From assembly GCA_023846275.1 (NCBI GenBank), contig CM043870.1, positions 6,075,527 to 6,139,526 of the forward strand: a stretch of 64,000 nucleotides of DNA, in the 5' to 3' direction. Within the stretch, counting starts at the first letter, position 1. Each line of letters starts with the position of its first letter. Below, one piece after another: positions 50,501 to 63,789 of this stretch. The stretch is from Vanilla planifolia (taxonomy: Eukaryota; Streptophyta; Magnoliopsida; Asparagales; Orchidaceae). The notes beneath the pieces are model-generated. The model saw nothing but the letters and a program-made list of their open reading frames with translations. It was not told the DNA's origin and made no database searches. The position numbers and the translations under genes were made by a program.

Positions 50501-53500
50501 GTGCCAATTTATCTTAGCTAGAAAAATGTCCTTTTCATATTAAAAACCATAAGAAAAATATTCTAAGAGAGACATGAACTAAACCAATTTAAGTTTAGTA
50601 AAAATACGATTGGAGTAAGATAACTTGGACAAGGTTAACCTGAGCATAAGCTTAATTCGCCCAATTGTCTTCATTCGCAACCTGATTTGATCAAGTAAAT
50701 CAAAATACACGTAAGATCTCCAGTCAAAGATCGGGAAATACATCCAATCCAAAAGTTGACAGATTAGTGACTAAGGAGAGATGGCCAAGCAATTCAATCA
50801 AGCAACTAAGCAGAATCATGCAAACTAGAGGGTCAAATCCTTCATCATTAAGCAAAACTTGACTGCTAATAAACCATAGCAAAATGAGAGCAAATGACAA
50901 AGATAGGAGCGAACCCATAACAAAATGAGATGCAGGCTAGAGGGTTACATCCTTCATCATTAAGCAAACTTGACTGCTAGTAAACCATAGCAAAATGAGA
51001 GCAAATGACAAAGACAAGAAAGAACCCATAACAAAATGAGAGAATAGTCATACAGGCTAGAGGGTTACATCTTTCATCATTAAGCAAAACTTGACTGCTA
51101 GTAAACCATAGGAAAATGAGAGCAAATGACAAAGACAAGAGAGAGCCCATAGCAAAATGAGAGAATAGTCATGCAGGCTAGAGGGTTAAATCCTTCATCA
51201 TTAAGCAAAACTTGATTGCTAGTAAACCATAGAGCAAATGACAAAGATAAGAGAGTCCCCATCATTAGCCCTAAGGAAGGTTAAACCATATCTTATTTGC
51301 CCAACTTTTCCATGCAAGATTATGCCATCAACACAATCCTCATGCTAAGACACTTATTCCTATCAACCTAATCACTAGCCATCCAATGCATAAAGAGGGG
51401 CTCTTGCAAGCACAACAAGAAACTTAGTTGAATAAGGTAAAATTGAAGGGATTTTGAGTGCACACGCTACGTAAGGACGGGTTAACTAGGCAAGCTTGAA
51501 TTGGTAGACAATTGTAATGTTAGTGTAGAAGATGGCAATCCCCTGATGAAACTTTAAAGAAGAAAAAATGGATAAGAATAAAATCTATGCAAGATATCCT
51601 TGCACAAAATGTGTGACGAAATCTTGCCAAAATGAGTCCAACATTGGTACCCTCCCAAGTAAAGGCAACTTTAACAACTCCAACTATCCCTTGAATGGTC
51701 CTAACTTTGTGTAAGACAGCCATTGAGCACAAACTCTTGAAGGAGCAAATGTTGGTTAATACATCTCTCTGCATGCTATAAGCAAGAGTTTGCTTGAGCA
51801 CTACCAATAACTTAGTCTTCTTGAGAAGATCAAGGTTTAGCAAGCATGATGTAACTTGTCCTCTAGAAAACAGATCATGTCTTCTGCTGGCGACGAGGAC
51901 AGTTCCGTCTCAACAAGGACAACGTGGGCACCGTAGACAGGGACAAGGGTGATTGGCCGAATGTTGTGTTGACCATAATGCGGTATGCATAGAGGATGTC
52001 AGATAACTCATTTTGAAATTTTCATACCAAAATAACCTTCATGTTTGAGTCCACCAAAACATCGAGAACAAGCTAACCGTGAGACATCTTCGAGAACAAA
52101 CCAAAGACGTCCATTCCCTATAGTGTAATTTATCAAGATGCGTCAATGAATCACAAACCGTTGAGGAACAAATGATATAGTTGGCCATCAATCAACACAT
52201 AGTGCGCAACCTTCATCGAAGCTTACCTATTTTCTTAGAACATGATGATATGATAGTGCTATGAAGAAAACTTACTATTTTCTTAAAACAAGATGATACA
52301 AAAGTGTTATAAAGAAAACTTGCCAACTCATCCATCCAGAATAAGACAAGTTTGACGATCATTGCCTATTGAATAGAATGAGTTGACTCAACCGACTACT
52401 TCAATAAGTTCCTCATGGCATTCATGGTCGGGTAATCCACATATTAGTTCTCTACTCTCTAAGGATGCAGAACAACTCAACCAATGATCTGGTTGAGGTC
52501 CACTTATGGGACATCATTGCATTGCCACAAGATCTCTTTATAAGTCTCAAATTGCCTTTGAGCACACTCCTAATACTCGGTCAAAACAAAGTTTGCCAAG
52601 GCTTTATGCATGGCTAGATTATTGTTGGTCAAGAATAGGAAGTGAAAGGATGCCTTAACACCATGTTAGTTAAGTTAATTAAAAAGATGTTTGCTTCACA
52701 ATGATTGTAGAAAGTTCGTCAACAAAGAACCTCCAAGGAAATCATTGGTCTGGGTAGGACAAAGAATTAAAAATGGAGAACTCAACTATGAAATCAATTA
52801 TAGATTGGACCTGGATTGCAATTCTCAATGAGTATTCAATGTCAAACTCACTTAGTTCAATGGCTCACTTTTCGAGCATAACAAAGACTTCAAGCATGTA
52901 AAGGATATATCCAAGTAGCTAATCAATCATCACTTTTATTGAATAAGTTTGGAAATATAACAAGAGCTTTTTGATCATTGTGCTAAGAGTAAATAGTAAC
53001 TTCTCAAGAATAAGATAGCAAACCTCTAAAATGTCGAAGGACGTGTCTGGTATAGCATACTAGTGTCTAGACAATACCCTCTTCCCAACAAAGGACGACA
53101 TTGAACACATAATTAGACACAGATAAATGAAAATATCGTTTGATTAAAGAGGTTTCAAAAGGGATTGGCAAATAGATACTTTAATTGCTCCAAAGTTGCT
53201 TTGCATACCTCCATCCAAATTAACTTTTGTCGGCCTTGTAATGCCTTAACCAATGGGAGCAAACTAGATAAAGCAAGCCAAAGTAGTTATTTGCCTAGTC
53301 AACTTCTAGATTGGTTCCAAACGATCCTAAGCAAAGGCATGTCCATAATTGGCATGATTCTTTCAAGATTTTCCCTTATCCCTTCAGCAAAAAATAGATA
53401 GCTGAAAAATTTTCCATAAAAGGCATTGAAAACTTGCTGCACACATGAAATGTTGAAACAATAACACTAGCAATTCAAAGATGGTTGTCAAAGAATAGCA

Positions 53501-56500
53501 TTGTAGGTAGACATAGACCACAATAAAATCAATCAAATGCATCTCTTGCTCAACCCTTTCATTGACAACAAAAAGTAGAGTAATGGTCCCTTCGTGGGTG
53601 AGTTTCTTGTCTAAGAATCTAAATAGTTGACCTCCAAGGGAGAAAGCAAATAAATCGCTACATTCATATGCCCAAAAGAAATAAAAAACAAAATACCTAT
53701 TGAAATATCCATGTCAACCAAAATGTGCAAGGCATAGGAGTTTGCTAATGTCATTATGATGACAAGGACATAATCACATAGATTTGCTAATAAGGCTAGA
53801 GGTATTGGTTAGAAGAGTGTTGGGATCTCATCCATAGGCTGGTGCATTACACTACTTATTAACATTAAGCTACCGAAGGGAGGATTAGTGAACAACCAAT
53901 AAAGAACCATCATATAGATGATGATCAAAGCCACCAATGGTTGAGCGACCAAATCTGTCATTGGTGCAACCAAAAAAACTAAAGCTAGGGTTTTACTCTT
54001 GACTAACTAGTTAACAAGTCAATGTTGGTGCTACTACGACTAGATATTGTGCTTAGCAGAATAGTTCTAGCAATATTGTTGAGGACAATTATTTTGGTAG
54101 GGATAAGTATGACAAAGTGCTTAGGCAAGTGCAAGCAAGACCAAAATCACCAAAGAATGGCCAAAGCATAAATTTAAGTTGTAATGATTCAAAATAAAAA
54201 GAATTAATTAATAAATTAAAACTAAACCCATCCTTAAAAAACCTTAACGAACCCTAATCTAATCTCATACAATCACCATCATGCTCCCATGTCCTCTCTT
54301 ATGAACATACACCCCTCCTAATACTCTCTCTCTCTCTCAATTCCTCTCATAACAACTTTTTCTTTCCTAATCACTCTTTCATACTCTCTCGCACCCACTG
54401 TAGACATCACCTAACTCACTACTAAGTTTGATGCCAATGTTGCCACATCAAATCAAGGACATTACAATCCTCCCCTTGTTGTCAATTAGAATCATTTTCT
54501 CTGTCACAAAATTTATTCTCGTTGCAATACTTATCAAGTTTGTCCCTACCAGTTTTCATCACCACTATCACCCTTTTCATTAAGAACGTCAGACCAGTTG
54601 AAGCTATGGCCATCGACACTACCCTTCTCCGCCTTCATTATTTGATTTACACAACCCTAGATTTGTGTTGTACTTTCTTTTCTTCCTCAACAAAGATCAT
54701 TATTGACTTTTGCATTGCCATTAACATCACCAACATGAGCACAAACCTTTGACCACATTTATGAATTTAGCATGGCATTCTTTTGAATAATTCTAAAATG
54801 TAGGAGTGAATTTAATTAATTATAAAATTATGCTTAGAAATGATTATAAATTTAATAAAATTAGGTTAAGAGATAAAATACATTGTTTACATAAATTATT
54901 AAGTTGTGTTGGAAAAAACTTATGTAACACCAATTATAGCCATAACATTTCATAGTTAATTTGGCAAGCTAAACACCAATGTGACCCAAATTATTATTTT
55001 AAAAGTTGCTTTGATCAATCATGAAATATGAGTTTAATTGATCTCAAAGAAGTTCATACTTGAGTTATACATCATAAGTTATGTGCTTACTTACCAAATG
55101 ATAAGTTTACTCATTATTGGAAACTCTTTTTTAGCATTTGTCATAGATTTAATTCAAATAGTATAATTAATCATGATCAATATTATTTTATAATAATTAT
55201 TTGTTATGTCTTAGTTCTTAGATATTACTCTCGAGAAAGTTGATTTGTAAGATTTAGCTCAGTTTGTTAACAATTTGGCTCATTCATAAATAGTTGTAAA
55301 TAAATCTGCTTGTTTATATTCTTAATCGTATTGAAGCAATATATATTTAAGATCTTTCAAGATGCTTTTCTCTTTAATTATTTGTTGCAAGCATGAAGTT
55401 CCTTTGATTAATGTATCTTGTATTATCTTGCGAGGATACAGTGATAAGGTTTATTTATATTATCCTACTTCAATGGATATTTAGCTGCACTCTCCTTGAA
55501 CGGGTTTGATAATTTGCATGTGTTATTGCATACATGGTTATATAATGAACAACTTATTATATTCAAACTTATATGAGTTTGAATTTCTTGTCCATATTGT
55601 ATTGTTTGATATTAGTTTATTGACGGCACGATATATGTATTGTTGTTGCATAAATTTAGCATTATGCTCATCTTGTTGTATATTTTATTATATGAATTAC
55701 AAATTTGTACATGACTAGTTGTATTAGCATTTGATTCACAAAACAATTCCAAATGCATATATTCATATTGTACCATTGACCATAATCTTGTGTAGTTCAT
55801 AAATATGTATATGCACAATTGTACATGATTTATTATTAATGCTTAGTTGTATTAGAATTTGATTCACAAAACAATTCCAAATGCATATATTCATATCATA
55901 CCATTGACTATAATGTTGTGTAATTTATATATGTGTATGTATATGCACAATTGTATGTGAATCAATGAGGCACGATCATTGGTATACCATTAAGGCTGAC
56001 ATGCATTGGAGGGCTGATGTGTTAGCTTGGTTGACAGACCTACAAACTAATTATTTTATTAATTCAAGTTGGTGACGAAATTCTTGCAACGAAGTGACCA
56101 TAGTACACCAAACTAATTAGTGAATTACCATATAAGGGATATCCTAATATGATGAAGAAAATGACAATAAATAAGATGTATAAATGCAACTATATGCAAA
56201 AAGACATAATGATTGTAGTAGATTTTGATTTTCATAGTTAATAAACTCTTTCATACAATGGAACTTTTCATTTAATTTGATTTGAATGATGTTACATTCA
56301 AAGGCATATCAAATAGTTTTGTTAACAGAAACTTTGCATATTACTTGTCACTCTCATTCACACTTTGCATTAAGCAGCTAGTGTTATAACACATTATTTA
56401 TCATGTTCTTACATATCATGTGCAATTATAAGGACAATTATCATATAGTTGTCGACATTACATCATGATGTTTATACCATTTTATTATATATTTATGTCA

Positions 56501-58296
56501 AATTACTGACTATATATGCTTTAATTAGTATTTTCATTTATCAGTTTTCTTTGCTCTACTTCTATGGTTATACATATTTTTGAGATTTAGCATACTAAAT
56601 GAATAATCGTCATCACAGAAGTATAATCACTAAATTTGCTGCATGATGAATATTTAATTTTATAGCTTTATTTTAATATATTTTATTAAGTAAATATTTA
56701 CACTTTTATTTAGGTTTTTAAATAGTTTGTTTGTATTTCAGTTGCAATAAAAAATAGAGTTCTTTTAGTATCTCATTTACATGGTTGTGTTGTTATTTTA
56801 TAATACCAAAATCCTAAAATTATTAATTCTGACTTTTCATTATGATCAAATATAGGTTAATAAACTTCATCTTGCCCTATGTAGTTGAGGTAAACCACAC
56901 TCTACACCAAGCGTGCGACATAGGCATAGCAATCTGCGCTAGCTAGATGGGAGGACCAATACGGAGCGAATCCTGCTTCATCACAAGGAAGCAAACATTG
57001 CAGGTGAGAAGAGTTAATTTCTATATTCACCAGTGGATGATCTTGATTGGGAGCTGCTCCAAATGTGAATTACTGAAATATCCAAAATGGATATTCAAGC
57101 CAAGTAAGAAGGAAAACAAAATCATGCCTAAATAACTTTCTAAAAGAAGGTAATTAATTCATATATGAGAATCATTCACATTGCAAAATTACAAGCCGCA
57201 GATAAATTTTCAAAACAATGACCTGCATATGACGGAGACCCAGGCACCAGGTATTGATTTCCCAGGAGTTAGAAGCATGTAAATGCAATTCTACCTAGCT
57301 CCCCTTATATCTTAAGAAATTAAAAGCAAGATGTCATGAGACAAATCTCACCGAACTATTTGAGAGAATCACAGATTTTGTTCTCCGCAATAGTGAACTT
57401 CTTTCTGAAAATTTGCCAATTGAAATAAACATAAAAAAGATGATAATGAAGTGCCAACAACATAATAAAATATATAAAAGCCAGAACCGACCTTCATCAA
57501 TTTCCTCCTTCTCCCAGCAAACGTCCAAGTAACGTAAAGCTTTCCGATACTTTTTAAGAGCCATCTTATAATCTTCTTTCTACATAAAATGAGTACTTCA
57601 GGAACTTGCGTTAATAGTCTGTGTAATAGGTAATGTGCAAAAACAAAAACAAAAAAATGACGGATATTATTTAGATATATCTCCAGCATTGTCCATCAAA
57701 GAGTAAAGATCAGCTCCTGGATTCAATAGAACCTAGAATTTGGAAAATAGATGAAGGGAATGAATTCATGCTAAGGGCACTGTGTAAAAAATAACCTTGT
57801 AGTATTCATTGCCAAAGGACTTGGTGGCATCCACAGCATTTATCCACCATGCAAGATCATCATGTTTCTTATCAATATCAGCAGGCCAATCTGGATACAT
57901 GTCACCATCTTTGAAGAAATTTGTAACACCATCATCAATTCCTTCAGGAAGTTCTCCACAGTCCACAATTATGACATCAACAGTAGGACGATCACCATCT
58001 CCAACTGATGTGTGCTCAATAGAGCGAACAACTCCCATACCTTTTAGTACCTTCCCAAATACAACATGTTTTCCATCAAGATGGGGTGTTCGTGTGGTAG
58101 TAATGAAGAACTGAGATCCATTTGTATTTGGTCCAGCATTTGCCATTGATAGGATGCCTTTCCTTTGATGCTTCAACTCAAAATTTTCATCATCAAATTT
58201 CAAACCATATATAGATTCCCCTCCTGTTCCATCCCCAGCAGATATATCACCACCTTGTACCATAAAACCTTTGATAACACGATGAAACTTTGAACC
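44548..58296 (-). CDS. CYP40: Cyclophilin-40 (PPIase + TPR co-chaperone), partial: first exon outside window
   Basis: Peptidyl-prolyl isomerase that binds HSP90; the Arabidopsis homologue SQUINT promotes AGO1-dependent miRNA action. Minus-strand exons in transcript order: 58296-57796, 57579-57492, 57404-57352, 46308-46204, 44994-44919, 44847-44810, 44716-44636 and 44562-44548, all GT-AG with continuous phase, giving 318 aa plus stop. The first exon here starts at [12 protein letters not shown], so about 58 N-terminal residues lie beyond 64000. Cyclophilin core: [29 protein letters not shown] and [10 protein letters not shown]. His replaces the CypA-type Trp of the last motif, as is usual for CYP40 and linked to weak cyclosporin binding. 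Three TPRs follow ([56 protein letters not shown]), including carboxylate-clamp Lys/Asn/Arg. The end reads [18 protein letters not shown]. Confidence 0.95.
44563..44635 (-). other. 73-nt last intron of CYP40 with no in-frame stop
   Basis: Donor GAG|GTAAGG and acceptor TTTTGCAG|GAC bound a 73-nt segment. Splicing adds only DPNQ before the stop. If retained, the frame stays open for about 53 more residues, ending WLGEIL. Confidence 0.7.
45001..46203 (-). other. CYP40 intron 5
   Basis: AT-rich intron between the exons at 46308-46204 and 44994-44919. No recognisable element; small open frames here are random. Confidence 0.6.
46748..46763. repeat. Poly(T) run in CYP40 intron 4
   Basis: A run of about 16 T on the plus strand, preceded by AAAAGCC. 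It might be the tail of an old retro-insertion, but no body or target-site duplication was recognised. Confidence 0.7.
46880..50810. other. Less AT-rich block in CYP40 intron 4, unresolved, probably retroelement-derived
   Basis: The base composition is visibly richer in G and C than the rest of the intron, and the border near 46.9 kb is fairly sharp. Several short frames exist on both strands but none resembles a family I know. Its position directly past the 3' side of the Tat-lineage fossil fits the long non-coding 3' region and LTR of such elements, or a second nested element. A plus-strand frame at 49897-50175 could relate to the antisense ORF reported for some Tat elements; this is speculation. 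Confidence 0.4.
50815..51262 (-). repeat. Four-copy tandem array, ~112-121-bp units
   Basis: The landmark CTAGAGGGT recurs at about 50825, 50937, 51057 and 51178. Each unit also contains CTTCATCATTAAGCAAA, AAACCATAG and AGCAAATGACAAAGA. The copies differ by a few substitutions and small length changes. It lies between integrase and the expected 3' LTR of the Tat fossil, where tandem arrays are common in this lineage. Confidence 0.92.
50815..54100 (-). mobile_element. Fossil Ty3/gypsy retrotransposon, Tat lineage, in CYP40 intron 4
   Basis: Old and broken, with many breaks, and not all pol domains are recognisable. It lies in the same orientation as CYP40. Minus-strand order: the protease/linker region (about 53.9-53.45 kb, GGQ-x-F and the IDFIVV segment); the RT C-terminus and RNase H (about 53.4-52.75 kb: [22 protein letters not shown], a LSVS-x-YV segment, [12 protein letters not shown]); the integrase region (about 52.25-51.5 kb: [32 protein letters not shown]); then a tandem array in the 3' untranslated part. 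The motif wording matches plant Tat/Retand elements. LTR ends were not identified; the element probably extends farther to the left. Confidence 0.8.
54101..55700. other. CYP40 intron 4, right part, no gene
   Basis: A pyrimidine-rich stretch with (CT)n at 54300-54400 and then AT-rich sequence. The first 400 bp may be the 5' non-coding part of the Tat fossil. No coding match. Confidence 0.4.
55717..55965. repeat. ~128-bp tandem duplication in CYP40 intron 4
   Basis: AGTTGTATTAG(C/A)A followed by TTTGATTCACAAAACAATTC starts copies at 55717 and 55845. Similarity continues to about 55965 with roughly ten differences and small indels. Confidence 0.85.
55966..57351 (-). other. CYP40 intron 4, segment next to its donor
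   Basis: AT-rich intron sequence except for a less AT-rich patch at 56.89-57.13 kb that holds a 62-codon plus-strand frame without recognisable similarity. The donor GTGAGA lies at 57351. Confidence 0.5.
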
Positions 58297-59199
58297 CTGA
58301 AAAGCAGATAACAAATTACAAGACTGTCAAATAAAAAAATTCAACAAGCCAAAAAATTTCACATAGTTCCAGCCAGTAACATGTGATATTTATGATTATT
58401 CAATAACTTGCACCACTTTTCACTCTAACAAGAGGAATGGCAAAAGAGGTTGATGAACAAGATACTGGTAGAGTGCTCATTGAACACTCTAAGAAATTGA
58501 AGCCAATCATAATATCAGAAACAGTGAAATTGAAGGTGCTCAAATGGTTATGGAAGATATTACTTTTAACAACTAATGACAAATAACAATTTTAAGAATT
58601 TTTTGTAATTCAATCCTTCCAACACAACCAATTTCCAGAACCATACATAGCAAAACACCTAAACCTAGAGCCAAACAGCAAAAACTGAAACCCAAACTGA
58701 AGTGAACAGCAGGGTTTGGTTCTCTTCAGTTACTGCTCAGTTTAAGGCCCAGAAAGATAAAAAAAACAAATTGGCAGAAACTGTTTATGTTTAAGTTGAA
58801 TGTAGATATTTAAAAATTGCAATTCAAGTTACTTTTTGTTGCAGCTGGCTTGGCCTCAATGCCGACATGTTTTAGCAGGTAAGAACGAATCAATTTTGAT
58901 TCCAATATTAGCTGCAAATGATAAAGCTATGGATAAAAATTTCAGTTTAAAAAGAAAATATGAAGCATTAACAACAAACCATTAAATTGGTTTGGTGTGG
59001 CTTCATTCAGTTTGTTAAAACTTTTAACCATAACCATACCAAATAAATATATTTTTAAAAAAAATAAACCTAAGCTTAACAAAACAAAATCATCAAATCA
59101 TACTTGAGAAAGAAAGAACAAATGCTTTGAGAATCTTAGACATTTACAAATTACCAAAGATACAAGAAACTTTATTGTGTACATGCATATGAAGAGGAG

Positions 59200-60720
59200 C
59201 ATGCACCACCATGGAGCTGTCGATACATGTGCTTTTAAAATAGTACAGTATATCATATATATATATATTCATTTTCTTTCAGTTAGAATGATGTTTTGCC
59301 TGAATGAACTAATGATTAAATGCACTTAGGTGCACAAAAAAAAAACATACTTAACACAGTGTACAGCTCTAGCAACACTCTGCAAGAATGAATAGTCACG
59401 CACTTTAAAAAGTATACTTAATTTATACGTACTGTTATATACATGAAGTAGTACATACAATTCCATTGCATATTACTTGTACATATGTATATTTGTAGTG
59501 TACTTATTTTGCATTTTAAATATAGAATAATGAAAGTATGCATAAAGTATATCATATCTATACATTATGTGTATTTTCGAAATATACTTTATTTTGTACT
59601 TCATATATATTTGGTGTACACAAAATAAATTTTGCAAATACTATACTTTGATAACAAATTTATTTTTTGGTGCTTCTAAATTATAGTTTTTTCCATGTGC
59701 ATTTAAATATTAATTTCAAACCTGTATATTGATGCATTTTTTAATTTTATAAAAAGTTTTTATATTATGAATATTATTTTAAGCATAGTACACAAATGTA
59801 CTATAAATGATTACATACAATTACTGCACCATATAATGTTTTAGTTTTCCTGAATATACTTCAAAAAAATGATACTTTTCATGAATCATTACTTCTACCA
59901 AATTTAAAGTATATTTACAATGCACTTACCTCCAAACAGACATAAAGGGTACACTTTCAATTGTTTTTATATAATTCAATAATTTAATACTCATGTTTGT
60001 ACATTTATAATATTCTTATTCAATATTTGAAGTATAAATACATAAATATGCATAAAATAGAACTCATTTATATATTATGCATAAAGTCTAAAGTATAATT
60101 ATTCTACATTGTTGAAATATACATCATAAGCATATATATATATATATATATAAGAGCATTACAAGTACATCTTAGTACAATTATGATGTATACAAAAATT
60201 GATATTATATGTATACAAACATAAGCATGCAATAAGTACACTATAAATATACTTACACAAGTATATTACAACTACACTACAAGTGCACATATAATATATA
60301 CTATTGTTGTATAACTTTTTATTGCCATACATCATAAATTTATTACAACAAGATTAAAAGTGAGTTGTGATGTATTATAAGAACATATATAAGAATATTA
60401 CAAGTATAAATAAATGGTAAAATTAAAATGTATATAAAAGCTAGAATCATACAATTTATGTCAAGGGCAGTAAACTTGTAGCATACTTACATACATATAC
60501 TATAAGTACACCTACATATATATCAACGAAAAGATTACTGGAAGTATACTCACAAATATATACATGAGTATCTATAAATATACTTATATGCATACAAATA
60601 TAAATATACATACATAAGTATATTTGAAGTAAAACTCTAACTAAGGATAAATATGCATAAAGTATAATTACAAAAGTATACTAGAAGTATACTCACAAAA
60701 GCAACCATTGAACTCTTGTC
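59200..60720. repeat. Degenerate TATAC/TACAA-rich low-complexity field
   Basis: Short words ATACTT, AGTATAC, TACAAGTA and CATATAT recur dozens of times at irregular spacing, including a TA run near 60133-60152. It resembles an old microsatellite or minisatellite expansion with no fixed period that I can define by eye. Confidence 0.6.
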
Positions 60721-62029
60721 TATATACAACTTATTTAACGACAACAAAATCAATCTTTTATGTACTAAAACTTTTCCTTTAAATGCCTTAAAATCATACA
60801 TCAAAATATTAACTAGGTGAACTATCTAGAAAGCTTGGTTTTTGACTCAAATGATTAATTAAAGATATTTGATAAGAACATAACTGGCACAAGATATAAA
60901 ACTTGAGCTATCTTGAAAAATACTTTATAAATACTTTTTTTTATTGTGTTTTAGCTTATTAAATTTTATAAAAAAATTCTTGAGATACTAGAACAATTAG
61001 AGATATTTTTGAGCTGTGAGATAAAAGCCTTTTAAAAAAATATTTATATATACTTTATCATATCTTAGTTAGTTTATTGCATACATTTCCTTATGATTAA
61101 ACTACTTATACAAGTAACGTATTGAAACATAAAAGTGATATGTTATCTTCACAAAATATATCAATAGTACTTACAATGCATAAGCTTAAAAATGTTCAAA
61201 CTTGAACATAATATACGATACGTTAACACTAACGTATAATACATTTAGCTTAATTCTGATAGCATGCAAAGTAAAAGAATGGTACATTGTGTGAAAATCT
61301 AAAAATAGAACTTTGCTTACAATACATTTCTATTATTAACATATAGTAAATTCAATTCAACTATTTTGAATACAAAAGAATAGGCAATGCAATGAATGGA
61401 ATACCAAGAACTTAAGGACTAAACACTATAAGTTAAAATTTAATATACGATATGTTTAGTTCATTTGAGTTTAAATTCTATAAAAGAGAGTTGAATTTAA
61501 AAATTAAATATAGTACATAATTTTTTACGTACAATGCGTATAGTACATTTAGGATTTAACATATAGTACAATCCTTATAACATATTGTATATTTATTTTA
61601 TTTTTATAAGTAACAATTAGTTTGATCAAAATCTAAAATTCTATAATATGATTGTTTGAAGTCATTGACAACATTTCTAAAAAAATATAAAAGGGATCCA
61701 AACATAATATAATAGATAATAAGCAATTGTAGATTATTTAGGAACTTACATTCTAGAAAATCATCACACATTGAGGATTTAAAAGAGAGAGTTGGGCTAA
61801 AGCAAAAAAGAAATCCCAAGCTTTCAAGGTAAAATTGCATTAAGCTAAATTGAATATAATTTCTAAATTGTGTTTATATCAATTTCGTGTGCTTATTGAT
61901 TTATTGCTAAGTTATAGGATATTGTATTTTAAGTTTTGCTTTTTTGTTCCATTGTGGAACTTTATATTTAGTTCTTTCTTTGGTCTTTTGAGTAGGATCC
62001 TATGACCCAATGATTATAGGGTCATTTAG

Positions 62030-62212
62030 TCCAATGTGCAGGCTCATCTGAGCCAATATTGTAGTGTCCTCTGAACTAACGTGTAGGCTCATCAAGGTTA
62101 ATATTGTAAAGACCTCTAACCCAATGGATACACTCATGTGAATCAATGAATTGTAAGGTCCTCTAGTTCAGTGTTTGTAAACTCCTCTAAGCCAATGTTT
62201 TTGGATTTGTTT
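62030..62212. repeat. Minisatellite, ~45-47-bp units built of two ~22-bp halves
   Basis: About four units. The first half resembles GTCCTCTGAACCAATGTGTA and the second half CTCATCTGAGCCAATATTGTA. Units start near 62030, 62075, 62120 and 62167, each diverged from the others. Confidence 0.75.
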
Positions 62213-63789
62213 GCTTGTATCTATAAAATGCATTTACTAATATTTACCTTATCTTTTGTTCAGGAGTGGACATTGATCCAATATTGGATCAAATCACCAA
62301 AAAATGTCATGTATGTTTATTTTTTAGTATCTCTTACACATAAAGATTTTAAACTCAAGAAGAGTCTCTAAAATAGGATTCTAAGAACAATTATAATCAA
62401 TAATTTTTACAGACTGCCAAAGTATTATATTGTTACACTTGAGATTATAATTCTTATAATTCATCTCTTTCTTATGTGGGCATCTTAGTTCCTCATTTCT
62501 AACAAAAATATTACAAAAACACCTTAATAAAAAGCTAATGGAAAAAAAACAAAAGAAAAAATGCACAATTTTTATAACATATAATTACACGATGAAGGAA
62601 CCATCTCATTGATATGTCAATTCACTGAATGCATGCAATAAAATTCCAACAAACAAAGAGAATATTTCAGAATGATGATGCATTCACCAAATTCCTTTAA
62701 GTGACATGACCTAAGAAAATAACTATGACAAATGCTTAAAATTTTGGCATAAATATAATAAACGATACAATGAACTTGACCCAAAGGTAAAGTAACTAAA
62801 TAAAATAAGCGATTATATTGGAACAAATCACTTTACACGATTGGCTAGCAGCATTATTGCGTAAAAGTTAGGTACAATGTGCTACTCTAATTGTCAGTAA
62901 GCTTTGAAATACCTTAGCATATGTTACAATTTATTTTTTAGTATTGATTTTATAAAACAAAGTATATATTAAAAAAACTATCTAATAGACATCAATATAT
63001 ACTACTATTGATTTTGAATTACATAAGTCTAGGTATAGATTAAAAAGCTTATCTTACATGTGTGGTATAGCTCTAAAAACAATAATACCTAAAACAAGTA
63101 ACTTCAATATTTAACTACAAAATGCCTCGTTAGACTAGGCACTTCCTTCTAACCTATCTAATGCCCATGAAATCTGCAAATTAATAAAAACATTATAAAG
63201 AGAGATTATCGTTGTGCAGTAGTCCACTGTGCCCATTAGGCTCAAATTCTTTTCGAGCAAACTTGGACAAGCAAAAAAAATGCTCAAATCATAATCAAAC
63301 TCAAAATTCTATGACAATCAAATGGACAAGCCTAACCTAGGCCATTGAGTATTAGCAAGCTCAAATCCAAGCCAACCCAAGAATCCCTTTTATGAGTGCA
63401 TGTGACAATCCTCAAAGGACTAACATGACACATTAAAAAATAACATAGTAAACCTAGTCATATAATATACTAAATTGCTTTGTTCATATATACTATATTA
63501 AATTGTTTTTTTTTTCTCAATTTCATGTTCTTCAACTCCAAGTCAACAAGCAAGTTTTCTTAATCACTTTGTTGTTTGAAAAATTTATGCAATGGGCTAC
63601 AGCAATCACAACCAACTGTATGGCTTGGTAAGGACCATATAAAAGTATCAAGCCCAATTGGGCCCAACCTATGCCAAACCCGAACTATCCAATTGTTGCG
63701 TCTAACTGCAAGACATAAACACATTATGAGCAACGACGCCAAAATATCCCAAATGAAAATGAAACTATATAAAAAAAATTAAAAATCGC

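Noticed and set aside
50815-51262. CRISPR-like regular repeats
   Set aside because: Units are ~120-bp head-to-tail copies without spacers, in a plant intron next to a retroelement fossil.
56947-57135. 62-codon plus-strand frame in CYP40 intron 4
   Set aside because: No similarity and opposite to the host gene; a compositional patch only.
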